Shown: positions 7,810 through 16,427 of the stretch, one piece after another
Layout of the letters: each line of letters opens with the position of its first letter
Position numbering within the stretch: position 1 is the stretch's first letter
Assembly: GCA_964011275.1 (NCBI GenBank)
Contig: CAXGOB010000055.1
Coordinates: 1-34,694, forward strand
Length of the DNA stretch: 34,694 nucleotides
Reading direction: 5' to 3'
Source: UBA7328 sp002471345
GTDB lineage: Bacteria; Bacteroidota; Bacteroidia; Chitinophagales; Saprospiraceae
The notes under the pieces: model-generated
What the model was told of the DNA's origin: nothing
The model's database searches: none
What the model saw: the letters and a program-made list of their open reading frames with translations, nothing else
Translations under genes and position numbers: made by a program

Positions 7810-9018
7810 TTAGCTTCTTCCGACTACATCTTTTACTAAGTCTGCAGCTTCTTGCAGAAGAATAGCCGATTTTACTTCCAAACCGCTTTTATCAATTATT
7901 TCTTTTGCTAGTTCTGCATTTGTTCCTTGTAATCGGACTATTATTGGAACATTGATGTTACCCATGTTTTTATAGGCATCTACAACGCCATTTGCCACTC
8001 TATCGCATCTTACTATTCCGCCAAAAATATTGATAAGTATTGCTTTTACATTTGGATCCTTAAGTATGATTTTGAAAGCATTTTCTACTCTTTCAGCGTC
8101 AGCAGTACCGCCTACATCTAGAAAATTAGCTGGAGAACCTCCGGATAATTTTATTATGTCCATAGTTGCCATAGCCAACCCCGCACCATTAACCATACAA
8201 CCCACATTACCATCGAGCTTCACGAAATTTAGTCCATAATCTTTCGCTTCTACGTCTGTAGGGTCCTCCTCAGACTTATCTCTCATCGCCTCATAATCAG
8301 GATGTCTGAATAAAGCATTTTCGTCCAAACTGAATTTAGTATCAACCGCCACAATCTGATCATTACAATCTACAAGACAAGGATTAATCTCTATCAAACT
8401 AGAGTCAGATTTAAGGAAAGCAGTATAAAGCTTAGCAATGAATTTTGTCATATCCTTAAACGCAGCTCCACTCAATCCTAGGTTAAAGGCAATTTTTCTC
8501 AATTGGAAACCTTGAATTCCAAGTTCTGCATCTATCCATTCCTTGTACACTAGATGGGGAGTAGTTTCAGCTACTTCTTCTATATTCATACCACCTTCTG
8601 TACTATATATTATGACATTGCATTTCTTTTCTCTATCTAACATTATAGAGACATAAAACTCTTGGCATTTATCAAAGTCGGGAGCATAGGAATCCTCGGC
8701 AATTAAAACTTTACTTACCAATTTACCAGGACCTGTCAAGCCTCCAGGCGTTTGTGGAGTTTTCAACATCATACCTAGAATCTCACCACTGATCTTTTCT
8801 ACTTCTTCAACATTTTTTGCAAGTTTTACTCCACCTCCTTTTCCACGTCCACCTGCATGAATTTGAGCTTTAATGACTGCGATGTCAGTTCCAGTTTCTT
8901 CTTGTAATTTCTTGAATACTGTTAATGCTTCAGCAGCGGTTTCTGCAATATATCCTCTCTGGATCTTTACGCCATGTGAGGCCAGAATTTCTTTTCCTTG
9001 ATACTCGTGTAAATTCAT
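7810..9018 (-). CDS. sucC: Succinyl-CoA synthetase, beta subunit (ADP-forming type)
   Basis: SucC with SucD converts succinyl-CoA to succinate with substrate-level ATP or GTP formation in the TCA cycle. The 402-residue protein starts MNLHEYQGKEILASHGV, the conserved ATP-grasp N-terminus. It contains KAQIHAGGRGKGGGVKLA for nucleotide binding, EINPCLV and the metal-binding DTKFSLDENALFRHP region, then the C-terminal CoA-ligase-like part with NGAGLAMATMDIIK, FLDVGGTA and NIFGGIVRCD. The length is slightly above the usual 388. SucD is not adjacent; in Bacteroidota the two are often separated. It is divergent from mdh, another TCA enzyme, across a 148-base region holding candidate promoters for both. 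Confidence 0.97.
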   Translation of the reverse strand: MNLHEYQGKEILASHGVKIQRGYIAETAAEALTVFKKLQEETGTDIAVIKAQIHAGGRGKGGGVKLAKNVEEVEKISGEILGMMLKTPQTPGGLTGPGKLVSKVLIAEDSYAPDFDKCQEFYVSIMLDREKKCNVIIYSTEGGMNIEEVAETTPHLVYKEWIDAELGIQGFQLRKIAFNLGLSGAAFKDMTKFIAKLYTAFLKSDSSLIEINPCLVDCNDQIVAVDTKFSLDENALFRHPDYEAMRDKSEEDPTDVEAKDYGLNFVKLDGNVGCMVNGAGLAMATMDIIKLSGGSPANFLDVGGTADAERVENAFKIILKDPNVKAILINIFGGIVRCDRVANGVVDAYKNMGNINVPIIVRLQGTNAELAKEIIDKSGLEVKSAILLQEAADLVKDVVGRS

Positions 9019-9055
9019 AATGCTTTTTTAATGCTTTATTTATTCAAATGTGGTG

Positions 9056-9088
9056 CAAAAGTAGTTTTAAATCACTTAATCAAAACAA
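9056..9088 (-). promoter_or_regulatory. Candidate Bacteroidota-type promoter of sucC
   Basis: On the minus strand the -7 box reads TACTTTTG (9063-9056), an exact match to TAnnTTTG. A TTG at 9083-9081 (17-base spacer) or 9088-9086 (22-base spacer) could be the -33 element. The transcript would begin about 30 bases before the sucC ATG at 9018. Confidence 0.5.
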
Positions 9089-9125
9089 TTTCTACTATAG
9101 AATAATTTTAATGATGTTCTTCTCT

Positions 9126-9133
9126 TATTTTCG
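9126..9133 (+). promoter_or_regulatory. Candidate -7 box for mdh
   Basis: TATTTTCG differs by one base from TAnnTTTG and lies 33 bases before the mdh ATG. The same TTCG variant appears before gatC and nusB. No clear -33 TTG is present. A purine-rich AAGG at 9158-9161 sits 5 bases before the ATG and may help set the start. Confidence 0.3.
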
Positions 9134-9166
9134 TGTCAAATTATTAAAAAAATAGAAAAGGAAAAA

Positions 9167-10096
9167 ATGAAAGTAACTGTTGTAGGAGCTGGTAATGTAG
9201 GAGCTACAGTAGCGAATGTGCTAGCCCATAAAGATATTGTAAATGAAGTTGTTTTACTTGACCTTAGAGGTGATTTTGCAAGAGGAAAAGCTTTAGACTC
9301 TTGGCAGCAAGCACCAATAGATTATTATAGTACATCTCTTAAAGGAACAGATGACTACAAAGATACTGCTGGATCAGATGTCGTAGTCATTACTGCTGGG
9401 ATACCTAGAAAACCTGGAATGAGTAGAGATGATCTGATTTCTACTAATGCTAAGATCGTTACTTCAGTGACTAAATCCATTTTAGCAGAATCTGATGATC
9501 CAGTTATAATAATTGTTTCTAATCCATTGGATGTAATGACTTATGCTGCTCATGTAGGGTCAGGAAGATCTAGAGACAAGGTATTTGGAATGGCGGGAAT
9601 CTTGGATACTGCTAGATATAGAGCATTTTTGGCCACAGAGTTAAATGTTTCTCCTAAAGACATTCAAGCTGTATTAATGGGAGGTCATGGAGATACCATG
9701 GTGCCTTTGCCGAGATATACAACGGTAGCAGGAATTCCAGTATTAGAATTAATTGATGCTGCAAAATTGGATACTATAGTAGAAAGAACGAAAAAAGGAG
9801 GAGGAGAACTTGTTGGCCTAATGGGGACATCGGCTTGGTATGCACCTGGAGCGGCAGCTGCTCAAATGGTTGAGTCTATTGTTAAAAATGATAATAGAAT
9901 TTTCCCATGTTGTGTAAAACTAGATGGAGAGTACGGTATGGATGATGTTTATTTGGGAGTGCCTGTTCAACTTAATAAGAATGGTATAGGAAAAGTAATA
10001 GAAATCGATCTTAATGAAGATGAAAAGACCCTTTTGAATACATCTGCAGAACATGTGAGAAAAGTTATGAACACTTTTGATGGAATGGGGCTTTAA
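9167..10096 (+). CDS. mdh: Malate dehydrogenase (LDH-like type)
   Basis: Mdh oxidises malate to oxaloacetate with NAD+, the last TCA step. The 309-residue protein has the NAD-binding GAGNVG at 7-12 and Asp32 at the end of the second strand, which selects NAD over NADP. The mobile loop AGIPRKPGMSRDDL (78-90) has Arg81 where lactate dehydrogenases have Gln, so malate is the expected substrate. Arg87, Arg150 and the catalytic GGHGD His174 complete the site. It belongs to the LDH-like MDH group. It is divergent from sucC, and a peroxiredoxin-like gene follows 37 bases later. Confidence 0.96.
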   Translation: MKVTVVGAGNVGATVANVLAHKDIVNEVVLLDLRGDFARGKALDSWQQAPIDYYSTSLKGTDDYKDTAGSDVVVITAGIPRKPGMSRDDLISTNAKIVTSVTKSILAESDDPVIIIVSNPLDVMTYAAHVGSGRSRDKVFGMAGILDTARYRAFLATELNVSPKDIQAVLMGGHGDTMVPLPRYTTVAGIPVLELIDAAKLDTIVERTKKGGGELVGLMGTSAWYAPGAAAAQMVESIVKNDNRIFPCCVKLDGEYGMDDVYLGVPVQLNKNGIGKVIEIDLNEDEKTLLNTSAEHVRKVMNTFDGMGL

Positions 10097-10133
10097 TATT
10101 TAACTTTAAGCTTCCTGAGAAAAAAGAATTTCT

Positions 10134-10661
10134 ATGGTGACACCTGAAATATTAAAATGTGCAGTGACAAATACAGAAGAAAACCTGTATGGCTTGTCAA
10201 ACCAGTCTCCTGTTCTACTTATATTTTTACGACATCTTGGGTGCATCTTTTGTCAGGAGGCTTTAAAGGATCTTAGTAATCTGAAGTCCAAAATGGACTT
10301 GTCTCATGTGAAAATTGTGTTTGTACACATGGCAGAGCTCAATGTTGCTGAAGAATACTTCGATGAGTTAGAATTAGACGTTGATTATCATATTTCTGAT
10401 CCAGATTGCAACCTATATGAGAAATTTGGACTGGTAAAAGCAACTACAAGAGAGCTGTTCAGTTTTCAGGTTATGTTAAAAAGTTCAGAATCTGCTCTAG
10501 TAAGAGGCAATTGGCCAAAAGCCAAAAGAATAGGAGATGGATTTCAGATGCCAGGTGTTTTTACTATTAATTCTGGAGAAATTGTGGATAGTTATATTCA
10601 TAAAAGGATTTCTGATAGACCTAACTATTCTAAAATGATAGATTGTTGTGGCGTGGGATAG
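10134..10661 (+). CDS. Peroxiredoxin-like protein (AhpC/TSA-2, PRXL2-type)
   Basis: The 175-residue protein has a thioredoxin-like fold pattern: a strand (PVLLIFLRHLGC), a CIFC motif (Cys37, Cys40) at the helix start, and a later VKIVFVHMAE strand. The placement of a CxxC after FLRHLGC, and SDPDCNLYEKFGL further on, match the AhpC-TSA_2 / peroxiredoxin-like family rather than classical AhpC. Members are thought to act in thiol redox chemistry, but the substrate is not established. The protein has no signal peptide, so it is cytoplasmic. It may share the mdh transcript (37-base gap, no terminator seen). The C-terminal CC pair (DCCGVG) is notable and could be a second redox site. Confidence 0.75.
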   Translation: MVTPEILKCAVTNTEENLYGLSNQSPVLLIFLRHLGCIFCQEALKDLSNLKSKMDLSHVKIVFVHMAELNVAEEYFDELELDVDYHISDPDCNLYEKFGLVKATTRELFSFQVMLKSSESALVRGNWPKAKRIGDGFQMPGVFTINSGEIVDSYIHKRISDRPNYSKMIDCCGVG

Positions 10662-10762
10662 TTCTTCGGTGTATTTACCTCTTTTATTTTAATTACAATA
10701 CAGAGATATACTAAAACGATTTAATGCAATCGTTAGTTATGTGCATCTATATCCTTTGAATT

Positions 10763-11644
10763 ATGTCTCAACATTTTCATCTTCTTACTCTAATTACTAT
10801 ACTTTTTATTTCAAACTCTGATGTATATAGTCAACTTTCATCTTCAGAAAGTTTAACATTTTATGCTGATGTCCTGACTAATGCGTCTTCTTTAGAAAAT
10901 AGAATTCACGCCAATGAAAAGTTTATAGAAGAATTAGACCAAACACTTAGTTTGAAAGAATCATTTAAAAATTCTCTAGAATCGTTACCTTGGATTTTCG
11001 TGAGATATGCACCTTCTAGAGAATTCAGATTTATATCGTGGCAGTTAGAATTAGATGAAAAACAGTTTCAATATTTCACTTATTTTCAGAGCGAAACAGG
11101 GAAGGTTATAAAAATATCCGATGATAATCAGACATTAGAACTTAGAGAGACCTATAGTGCTTCAAATGGCTATGCTGCGATAATTCACCAGATTATACCA
11201 TTTGACAATTATTATCTTTTAGCATCGTATAGGCAAAAACCAAATGGTATCTCACAAAAGATTTGTGAAGTATTAGATGTTAAAGATGGAGAACCAAGTT
11301 TCGGAAAATCTCTTTTTTATGAATCAGCAAATGTTCCTAATGGTAGGGGTAAGAAACGTGTAATTATGACATATTCATCCGTAGCTTCTGCTTCAATGAA
11401 TATAAACTTAAATACTATTGAAAAAGTTATAGTATTTGATCATATCATTTCTGTACCAGGTAAGACCTCAAAAGAAGGCATGATTCAAGTTCCTGATGGC
11501 TCATTTGAAGCCTATGTTCAAAATGGACCCGATAAATGGTTGTATAATCCGAATTTATATGAAGGGCTAGAATACAATCCTAAAAGCCAATCTAAACCAA
11601 CCAATAGAAAAAACAACGTTAAAAACTCTAAGAAGCCTCGATAA
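10763..11644 (+). CDS. Secreted protein of unknown function (293 aa)
   Basis: A signal peptide is visible (hydrophobic HLLTLITILFIS, residues 6-17, with likely cleavage after DVYSQ). The mature part is beta-rich, with WQLELDEKQFQYFTYF, an IIHQIIPFDNYYLLASY segment, VFDHIISVPG and VPDGSFEAYV. This pattern of an aromatic W-ending strand, a central VLDVKDGEPSFG segment, FDH and PDGS resembles a conserved but uncharacterised Bacteroidota exported family; that is recalled, not searched. The tail (about 272-293) is basic and Lys/Asn/Ser-rich. No lipobox or T9SS domain is seen. It is a single gene with 102 bases before it and 139 before the DoxX pseudogene. Confidence 0.7.
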   Translation: MSQHFHLLTLITILFISNSDVYSQLSSSESLTFYADVLTNASSLENRIHANEKFIEELDQTLSLKESFKNSLESLPWIFVRYAPSREFRFISWQLELDEKQFQYFTYFQSETGKVIKISDDNQTLELRETYSASNGYAAIIHQIIPFDNYYLLASYRQKPNGISQKICEVLDVKDGEPSFGKSLFYESANVPNGRGKKRVIMTYSSVASASMNINLNTIEKVIVFDHIISVPGKTSKEGMIQVPDGSFEAYVQNGPDKWLYNPNLYEGLEYNPKSQSKPTNRKNNVKNSKKPR

Positions 11645-11783
11645 AGTAGATTATTTGCTTTCGTTGGAATTGAGGATTATTTGTCTGTGTGAAAACATTC
11701 GGCTTGTTGTAATCTTATTATAGAATTTACATCTCTTTGAATTTTATACATTTAGATATTATAAATTTCAAAATATAGACGAT

Positions 11784-12157
11784 ATGAATCCAAAAGTAAC
11801 AATGGCTATCAGGATCCTATTTGGCCTATTCATGATCATTTTTGGCATTAACAAATTTGCTGGCTTTATGGAATTTCCACATATTCCATGAGATGGGGGC
11901 GAATTGATGAGAATTTATTTCACTTCTTGCTTTTTAAAGATTATTGGAGTTTTAGAGATTCTTGGAGGATTAGCTCTTCTACTGAATAAGTATGTTCCTT
12001 TGGCACTGACTGTTTTAGTTGCAATTATGTTTAATGCAGTGCTGTTTCATGCTTTTCATGCCATCTCAGGAATCGGGGAGCACTTGTAGGGTTAGTTCTG
12101 GGTTTGGTTTTGGTAGTAGCTAATAAGGATCGATTTTCTGGTATACTTAGTGTATAG
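11784..12157 (+). pseudogene. DoxX-family membrane protein, broken by a nonsense codon and a frameshift
   Basis: ATG 11784 opens a DoxX-like frame (MAIRILFGLFMIIFGINKFAG) that stops at an in-frame TGA, 11889-11891. The same frame resumes at once (DGGELMRIYFTS, LEILGGLALLLNKYVPLALT, IMFNAVLFHAFHAISGIG) to a TAG at 12089. The expected C-terminus (GALVGLVLGLVLVVANKDRF, then SGILSV and TAG at 12155-12157) is present but one frame over. The switch falls near a GGGG run at about 12075-12079; one extra G there would restore the frame. The joined protein would be about 124 residues with four hydrophobic helices, the normal DoxX size. Two separate lesions favour real decay; sequencing errors are the main alternative. 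Confidence 0.82.
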
Positions 12158-12176
12158 ATTTAAATCTTACTGAAAC

Positions 12177-12217
12177 AAAAAAAGGAACATTTGATCTAAA
12201 TCAGTTTTTCCTTTTTC
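12177..12217. terminator. Bidirectional terminator between the DoxX pseudogene and the TonB-like gene
   Basis: AAAAAGGAA (12179-12187) pairs with TTCCTTTTT (12208-12216), and a short inner ATTT/AAAT stem lies within. The flanks give T-runs on both strands (TTTTTCTTTT on plus; TTTTTTT on minus). It sits between two convergent genes, ending 17 bases from the TonB-like stop. Confidence 0.6.
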
Positions 12218-12233
12218 TTTTATAAGTTAGACC

Positions 12234-13289
12234 TTAACGTATTCCTTGATAATTATCAATCGATACTGTAAAGGTTCCACATTGTTCTCGTGGAGCTGTC
12301 AGGTCAGGTTCATATTTGTAATTACTCATAGCATCCAAAGCTTTTCTGAGAGTGGACATATCCCTTACTGTTGTTTTTACTTCATCAATTTGCACCACTG
12401 CTACTTTACCTGCTCGACTAATACAAACCTTGAAAACAATTTTTCCAGATTTTCCACTCACATGTGCAATCATACTTGGATCTCTATAAAGAACTTTTCT
12501 ACCGAATATCCCATCTCCTGAAGCGTCAAAGTCACCACTCTCACTATCTCCAGAACCTATCCCACTATCATTATCATTTCCTCCTTCATCATTGCCTTTG
12601 CCACTGCCTTCATCTCCCTTTCCAGTACCTCCTTCTTCACCGTCTTTGAGTGATGGATCGCCATCTCCACTTCCGTTAGTAGTAGATTCAGAAGAAGATG
12701 TTCCTGGATCTTCTGCAGGTATGTCTTCAGCTGTAGTTTCTGAAGGGTCATCAGCTATATCTATTTCATCTAAAACGTCTTCTATACTTGGAAAATTTGG
12801 ATTGCTGATAATCACTTCTTCTTCAGCAGGCTCTGGATCTGGAATAGATTCAGGAATATATTCAGGTTCAGGCTCATCGACAATGATCTCCTCTTCTATG
12901 GCTTGTATTTCACTTTCTTCAGTTGTAGTTTCACTAAAAACAGGATCTGTGGGCTCTGGTTTTGGAGTTTCAGTAGGTTTAGGTGTAGGTTTAGTTTGAG
13001 GTTTTGGAACCTCTACTTTTACCTGTGTAGGCTTTTCGATTTTTTTTACTTCTTGCTCTTTTGGTCTTTGCTTGCCTTCACTTGCAGAGGATTTTGTACT
13101 ATTTGAACTCTTTGAATTCTTGAATTCTATTTCTTGAAAACTTACAGTTACAGCATATTGAGTATCAATGGTTTTGTCTGGATCATTATCTAAAGTTACT
13201 ATCCAAGAAGCTAACACTAGAAGCATATGAACTATTATGGAAGTCCTCCTTGCTTTATTTACACGAACTTTATTCAGTGAGTTTTCCAT
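12234..13289 (-). CDS. TonB-like / AgmX-like envelope protein with long low-complexity linker
   Basis: The 351-residue protein has a basic cytoplasmic start, one transmembrane helix (about 17-33, IIVHMLLVLASWIVTL), then a long extended region. Residues about 85-160 are rich in Pro, Glu and Lys, as in TonB periplasmic spacers. Residues about 190-260 switch to Gly, Ser, Asp and Glu repeats. The C-terminal 90 residues (GKIVFKVCISRAGKVAVVQI and onward) resemble the TonB C-terminal fold that contacts outer-membrane receptors. Cys residues in KVCIS and REQCG may form a disulfide. No exbB or exbD is adjacent. It may energise a transporter or serve a motility or export complex; which one cannot be told. 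Confidence 0.75.
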   Translation of the reverse strand: MENSLNKVRVNKARRTSIIVHMLLVLASWIVTLDNDPDKTIDTQYAVTVSFQEIEFKNSKSSNSTKSSASEGKQRPKEQEVKKIEKPTQVKVEVPKPQTKPTPKPTETPKPEPTDPVFSETTTEESEIQAIEEEIIVDEPEPEYIPESIPDPEPAEEEVIISNPNFPSIEDVLDEIDIADDPSETTAEDIPAEDPGTSSSESTTNGSGDGDPSLKDGEEGGTGKGDEGSGKGNDEGGNDNDSGIGSGDSESGDFDASGDGIFGRKVLYRDPSMIAHVSGKSGKIVFKVCISRAGKVAVVQIDEVKTTVRDMSTLRKALDAMSNYKYEPDLTAPREQCGTFTVSIDNYQGIR

Positions 13290-13489
13290 AGCTAATAATT
13301 TAAATTAAGACGCGTAATATCAGGTAATCTACCTATTTTAACCACGACTTTAACATTAGTTTATACGTAATAATCATGAACTGATTAGAATGTCTATATA
13401 TTGTTTTAAGCTAATTTATCTTTCTAGATCATACCCATTAAGTTTTCGTAGCGTTAAATCTAGTAATAACACATGAAGCGCATCATTGT

Positions 13490-15760
13490 ATGAAGATATT
13501 TTCCCAATACCTAAACCCCATTTATACTTTTTGCTTTGTACTTTTTGTTTTCTTTTTAGAAAATAAAAATGCACAGGAGTATCCGCTTTCTGACATAATA
13601 TTTAAACATAACAATTCCAAAATATATAAAAACCCATTTACAGGAGGACTAAGAGCCCCACAATTGAATAAAGTTGATTTAAATCAAGATGGAATAGAGG
13701 ATCTATTGCTTTTTGACAGAGCTGGTAATTCTTACACTTGTTATATCGCTCCATCTTTACAGAGCACGGATTACACACATGATCAAAAATGGGTTAAGAA
13801 TTTCCCTAATTTGAGAATTTGGATGACCATGGTGGATTATGATAAGGATGGTATTAAAGACATTTTTTCATTTCCAGATTCTACGGGTATACCTGGAGTA
13901 CAAGTTTGGAAGGGAAAAATAGTGAATGGGTTCTACGCATTTGACAAAATTAGATTTCCAGATCAACAAGAAGATATCTTGTATTACCCTATCTCCAATG
14001 GATCTACACAGGTGTACGTAGGTGTAATAGACATACCTGTAGTGAGAGATATAGATGGTGATGGTGATATAGATATATTATCTTTTGATCCTGGTGCTTC
14101 GAAAGTTAATTTTTATAAGAATTTGGCTGTGGAAGAATCACTAGAATTGTCAGAACTAAAATTTATTGAGGATGATGGCTGTTATGGGAGATTCGTAGAG
14201 AGTGGGTTAAGTCAGGACGTCATCTTAAGCATAGACGGGAATGGATGTGGTAATAGTCTATGGAGTTCACCTCAACCTCAAGTGAGACATGCAGGTTCTA
14301 CATTAGAACTACTAGATCATAATGGAGATGGATTATTAGACCTTTTGATAGGTGATGCATCTTATGCGGGATTAAATCTTCTTACAAATGGAAGAGAAGG
14401 GGTGCCTTGGATGAGTTCTTCATTCCTTGGATATCCAGCATCAGATCCTGTCGATTTTGAATTGTTCCTAACACCAAAATATATTGATATTGATAACGAT
14501 GGAGTTCAAGAGCTTCTAGTTACCTCTAATGATCCTCGAACATCACAGACAAAAGAAAACTTTTGGTATTATGAAAACACTGCCTCAGACGGGTTGGTTG
14601 CTCAGCTAGTTACCAAGAGTTTTCTATCTGAGAATACCATTGACCTTGGAGAAAATTCAATGCCTTCTTTTGCAGATTTTAATGGAGATGGACTAATGGA
14701 TATAGTAATTGGTACGGCAGGTTTATTTATTAATACTGCTGAGAAAGAACCAAGTCTATTTCTTTACCAAAATACAGGGACTGAAGAATTTCCTGCTTTC
14801 ACTCTAGTAGATACTGATTATCTGAATTTTAACAGTTTTAAGGAAACCTCATCTTTTTTTGCCCCTAATTTTGGAGATATAGATGGTGATGGTGATTTTG
14901 ATTTGGTCGTAGGTGACGATAGAGGAAGAATGTACTTTTCAGAAAATATTGCGGGACCAGGTCTTCCATACGAATTCAGTCAGCCGATTTACACTTATCA
15001 GGATATACAAGTAAGTGGGTTCTTAAGACCATTTATTTTTGATCTGAATCAAGATGGGTTGGGAGATTTGATCATTGGTGAACGAAACTTTAACTCAACA
15101 GAGGAATTTCCAATAGCAAGCCTTAATTATTTTGAAAATATAGGTACAGAAGGAAAAGCAGTATTTGAAGCAAATGTCAATCGAGAACCTAATTCTGCGG
15201 CGCTAGGGGGAATAAACCTAAAAAAAGACAACTTTATAAATAATAATAGTGCTCTTTGTATTTGGGAAAATCAAAATGACTTTATTTTACTCTCCGGAAG
15301 TGAAGGAGGAGAAATTAGACAATTCGTTATTGATAAAGAAGATATAAGAGGTGTATATGAAGAGATATTTTCTTCAAATGTATCTGGTCTAGATATTGGT
15401 GAGGAATCTGCTCCAGCAATCTGGGATATAGATGGGGATCAGTTTTTGGAATTAGTTGTTGGAAATGTTAGAGGAGGTATTTCAGTATATGAAACTGATA
15501 TAATTAATGATCAAACCAGTTCTTCCCTAGAAGAAATTAATGTATCACAAATTAGTCTCAATCCCAATCCCGCTGTTGATGAAATAAGCATATTAGGTAT
15601 TACTAATACAGATAAAGTTCAAATATTTGATACTTCAGGAAAGTTAAGGCATGTTGGTTTAGGGAATACGATAGATGTCAAAAGATTAGAATCAGGAATT
15701 TACATTATTAGAGTGAATACAACTAACGGTATTGGAATTAAAAAATTCATTAAAATTTAG
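13490..15760 (+). CDS. FG-GAP/VCBS-repeat protein exported by the type IX secretion system
   Basis: The 756-residue protein has a signal peptide (hydrophobic about 10-24, ending KNAQEYP) followed by about nine repeats built on a calcium-binding DxDxDGxxD core and a hydrophobic LLLFD/LVVGD strand, for example DIDGDGDIDILSF, DHNGDGLLDLLIGD and DIDGDGDFDLVVGD. Such repeats form beta-propellers like integrin alpha chains. The last 75 residues match the T9SS type A sorting domain: LNPNPAVDEISI, then VQIFDTSGKL, then ESGIYIIRV and a KKFIKI end. It is therefore probably secreted or attached to the cell surface. The ligand is unknown. The 200 bases upstream, shared with the divergent TonB-like gene, hold no promoter I can assign confidently. 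Confidence 0.9.
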   Translation: MKIFSQYLNPIYTFCFVLFVFFLENKNAQEYPLSDIIFKHNNSKIYKNPFTGGLRAPQLNKVDLNQDGIEDLLLFDRAGNSYTCYIAPSLQSTDYTHDQKWVKNFPNLRIWMTMVDYDKDGIKDIFSFPDSTGIPGVQVWKGKIVNGFYAFDKIRFPDQQEDILYYPISNGSTQVYVGVIDIPVVRDIDGDGDIDILSFDPGASKVNFYKNLAVEESLELSELKFIEDDGCYGRFVESGLSQDVILSIDGNGCGNSLWSSPQPQVRHAGSTLELLDHNGDGLLDLLIGDASYAGLNLLTNGREGVPWMSSSFLGYPASDPVDFELFLTPKYIDIDNDGVQELLVTSNDPRTSQTKENFWYYENTASDGLVAQLVTKSFLSENTIDLGENSMPSFADFNGDGLMDIVIGTAGLFINTAEKEPSLFLYQNTGTEEFPAFTLVDTDYLNFNSFKETSSFFAPNFGDIDGDGDFDLVVGDDRGRMYFSENIAGPGLPYEFSQPIYTYQDIQVSGFLRPFIFDLNQDGLGDLIIGERNFNSTEEFPIASLNYFENIGTEGKAVFEANVNREPNSAALGGINLKKDNFINNNSALCIWENQNDFILLSGSEGGEIRQFVIDKEDIRGVYEEIFSSNVSGLDIGEESAPAIWDIDGDQFLELVVGNVRGGISVYETDIINDQTSSSLEEINVSQISLNPNPAVDEISILGITNTDKVQIFDTSGKLRHVGLGNTIDVKRLESGIYIIRVNTTNGIGIKKFIKI

Positions 15761-15762
15761 TT

Positions 15763-16416
15763 TTACCTAGATCCAAAAATCAAACTTCCAATTCTGACCA
15801 TATTACTGCCACATTCCAGAGCCAGTAAATAATCTCCAGACATCCCCATAGAAAGAGTGTCAAAAACTGTATCATTCTCGCAGAAAGACGATTGAATTGA
15901 ATCAAAAAGAGATTTAGCTGTTTCAAATTCTTTCCTTACTATCTCCATATTACTTGTAAAAGATGCCATTGCCATTAATCCTCTTATTCGGATAAAAGGT
16001 GAATTTAAATCTTTCAAATTGTTCACAAAATCTTCGGCATTTTGTGCATTAATACCTTGCTTAGTAACTTCTAAAGCTATTTTTACTTGTATTAAGATGT
16101 CAATACACCGATTTGCCTTTTCTGCTTCTTTGATAATAACATGAGCTAGTTTTAGACTATCCACTGAATGAATGAGGTGTACAAAAGATGCAATATGTTT
16201 TACCTTATTAGATTGTAAAGAACCAATGAGATGCCATTGAATGTCTTTTGGTAATTCCTTTTGTTTTTGAACTAACTCTTGAACTCTATTTTCCCCAAAA
16301 CTTCTATGCCCTTTTTCATACAATTCTATAATAGATGAGTTTGGCTTGGTCTTGCTTACTGCTATCAATGAGGCTTCTGCACTATCTGTATTTCGCTTCA
16401 CCTCAATATATGACAT
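15763..16416 (-). CDS. YggS/PROSC-family PLP homeostasis protein
   Basis: Proteins of this family bind pyridoxal 5'-phosphate without known catalysis and help keep PLP and amino-acid pools balanced. The 217 residues show the PLP-binding lysine in AVSKTKP (Lys22), FGENRVQEL, the QWHLIGSLQSNKVKH strand, RGLMAMA, and the C-terminal LSMGMSGD and VRIGSLIFG phosphate-binding loops. The length is normal. Its stop lies two bases from the stop of the convergent FG-GAP gene. The start is 11 bases after the deoxynucleoside kinase stop, so the two are probably one transcript. Confidence 0.92.
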   Translation of the reverse strand: MSYIEVKRNTDSAEASLIAVSKTKPNSSIIELYEKGHRSFGENRVQELVQKQKELPKDIQWHLIGSLQSNKVKHIASFVHLIHSVDSLKLAHVIIKEAEKANRCIDILIQVKIALEVTKQGINAQNAEDFVNNLKDLNSPFIRIRGLMAMASFTSNMEIVRKEFETAKSLFDSIQSSFCENDTVFDTLSMGMSGDYLLALECGSNMVRIGSLIFGSR

Positions 16417-16427
16417 AATAATACTTG

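Noticed and set aside
12592..12999. Ser/Gly-rich plus-strand frame (135 aa) opposite the TonB-like gene
   Set aside because: It is the complement of the low-complexity spacer; other frames there are open for the same reason, and the minus-strand frame has a helix and TonB-like end.
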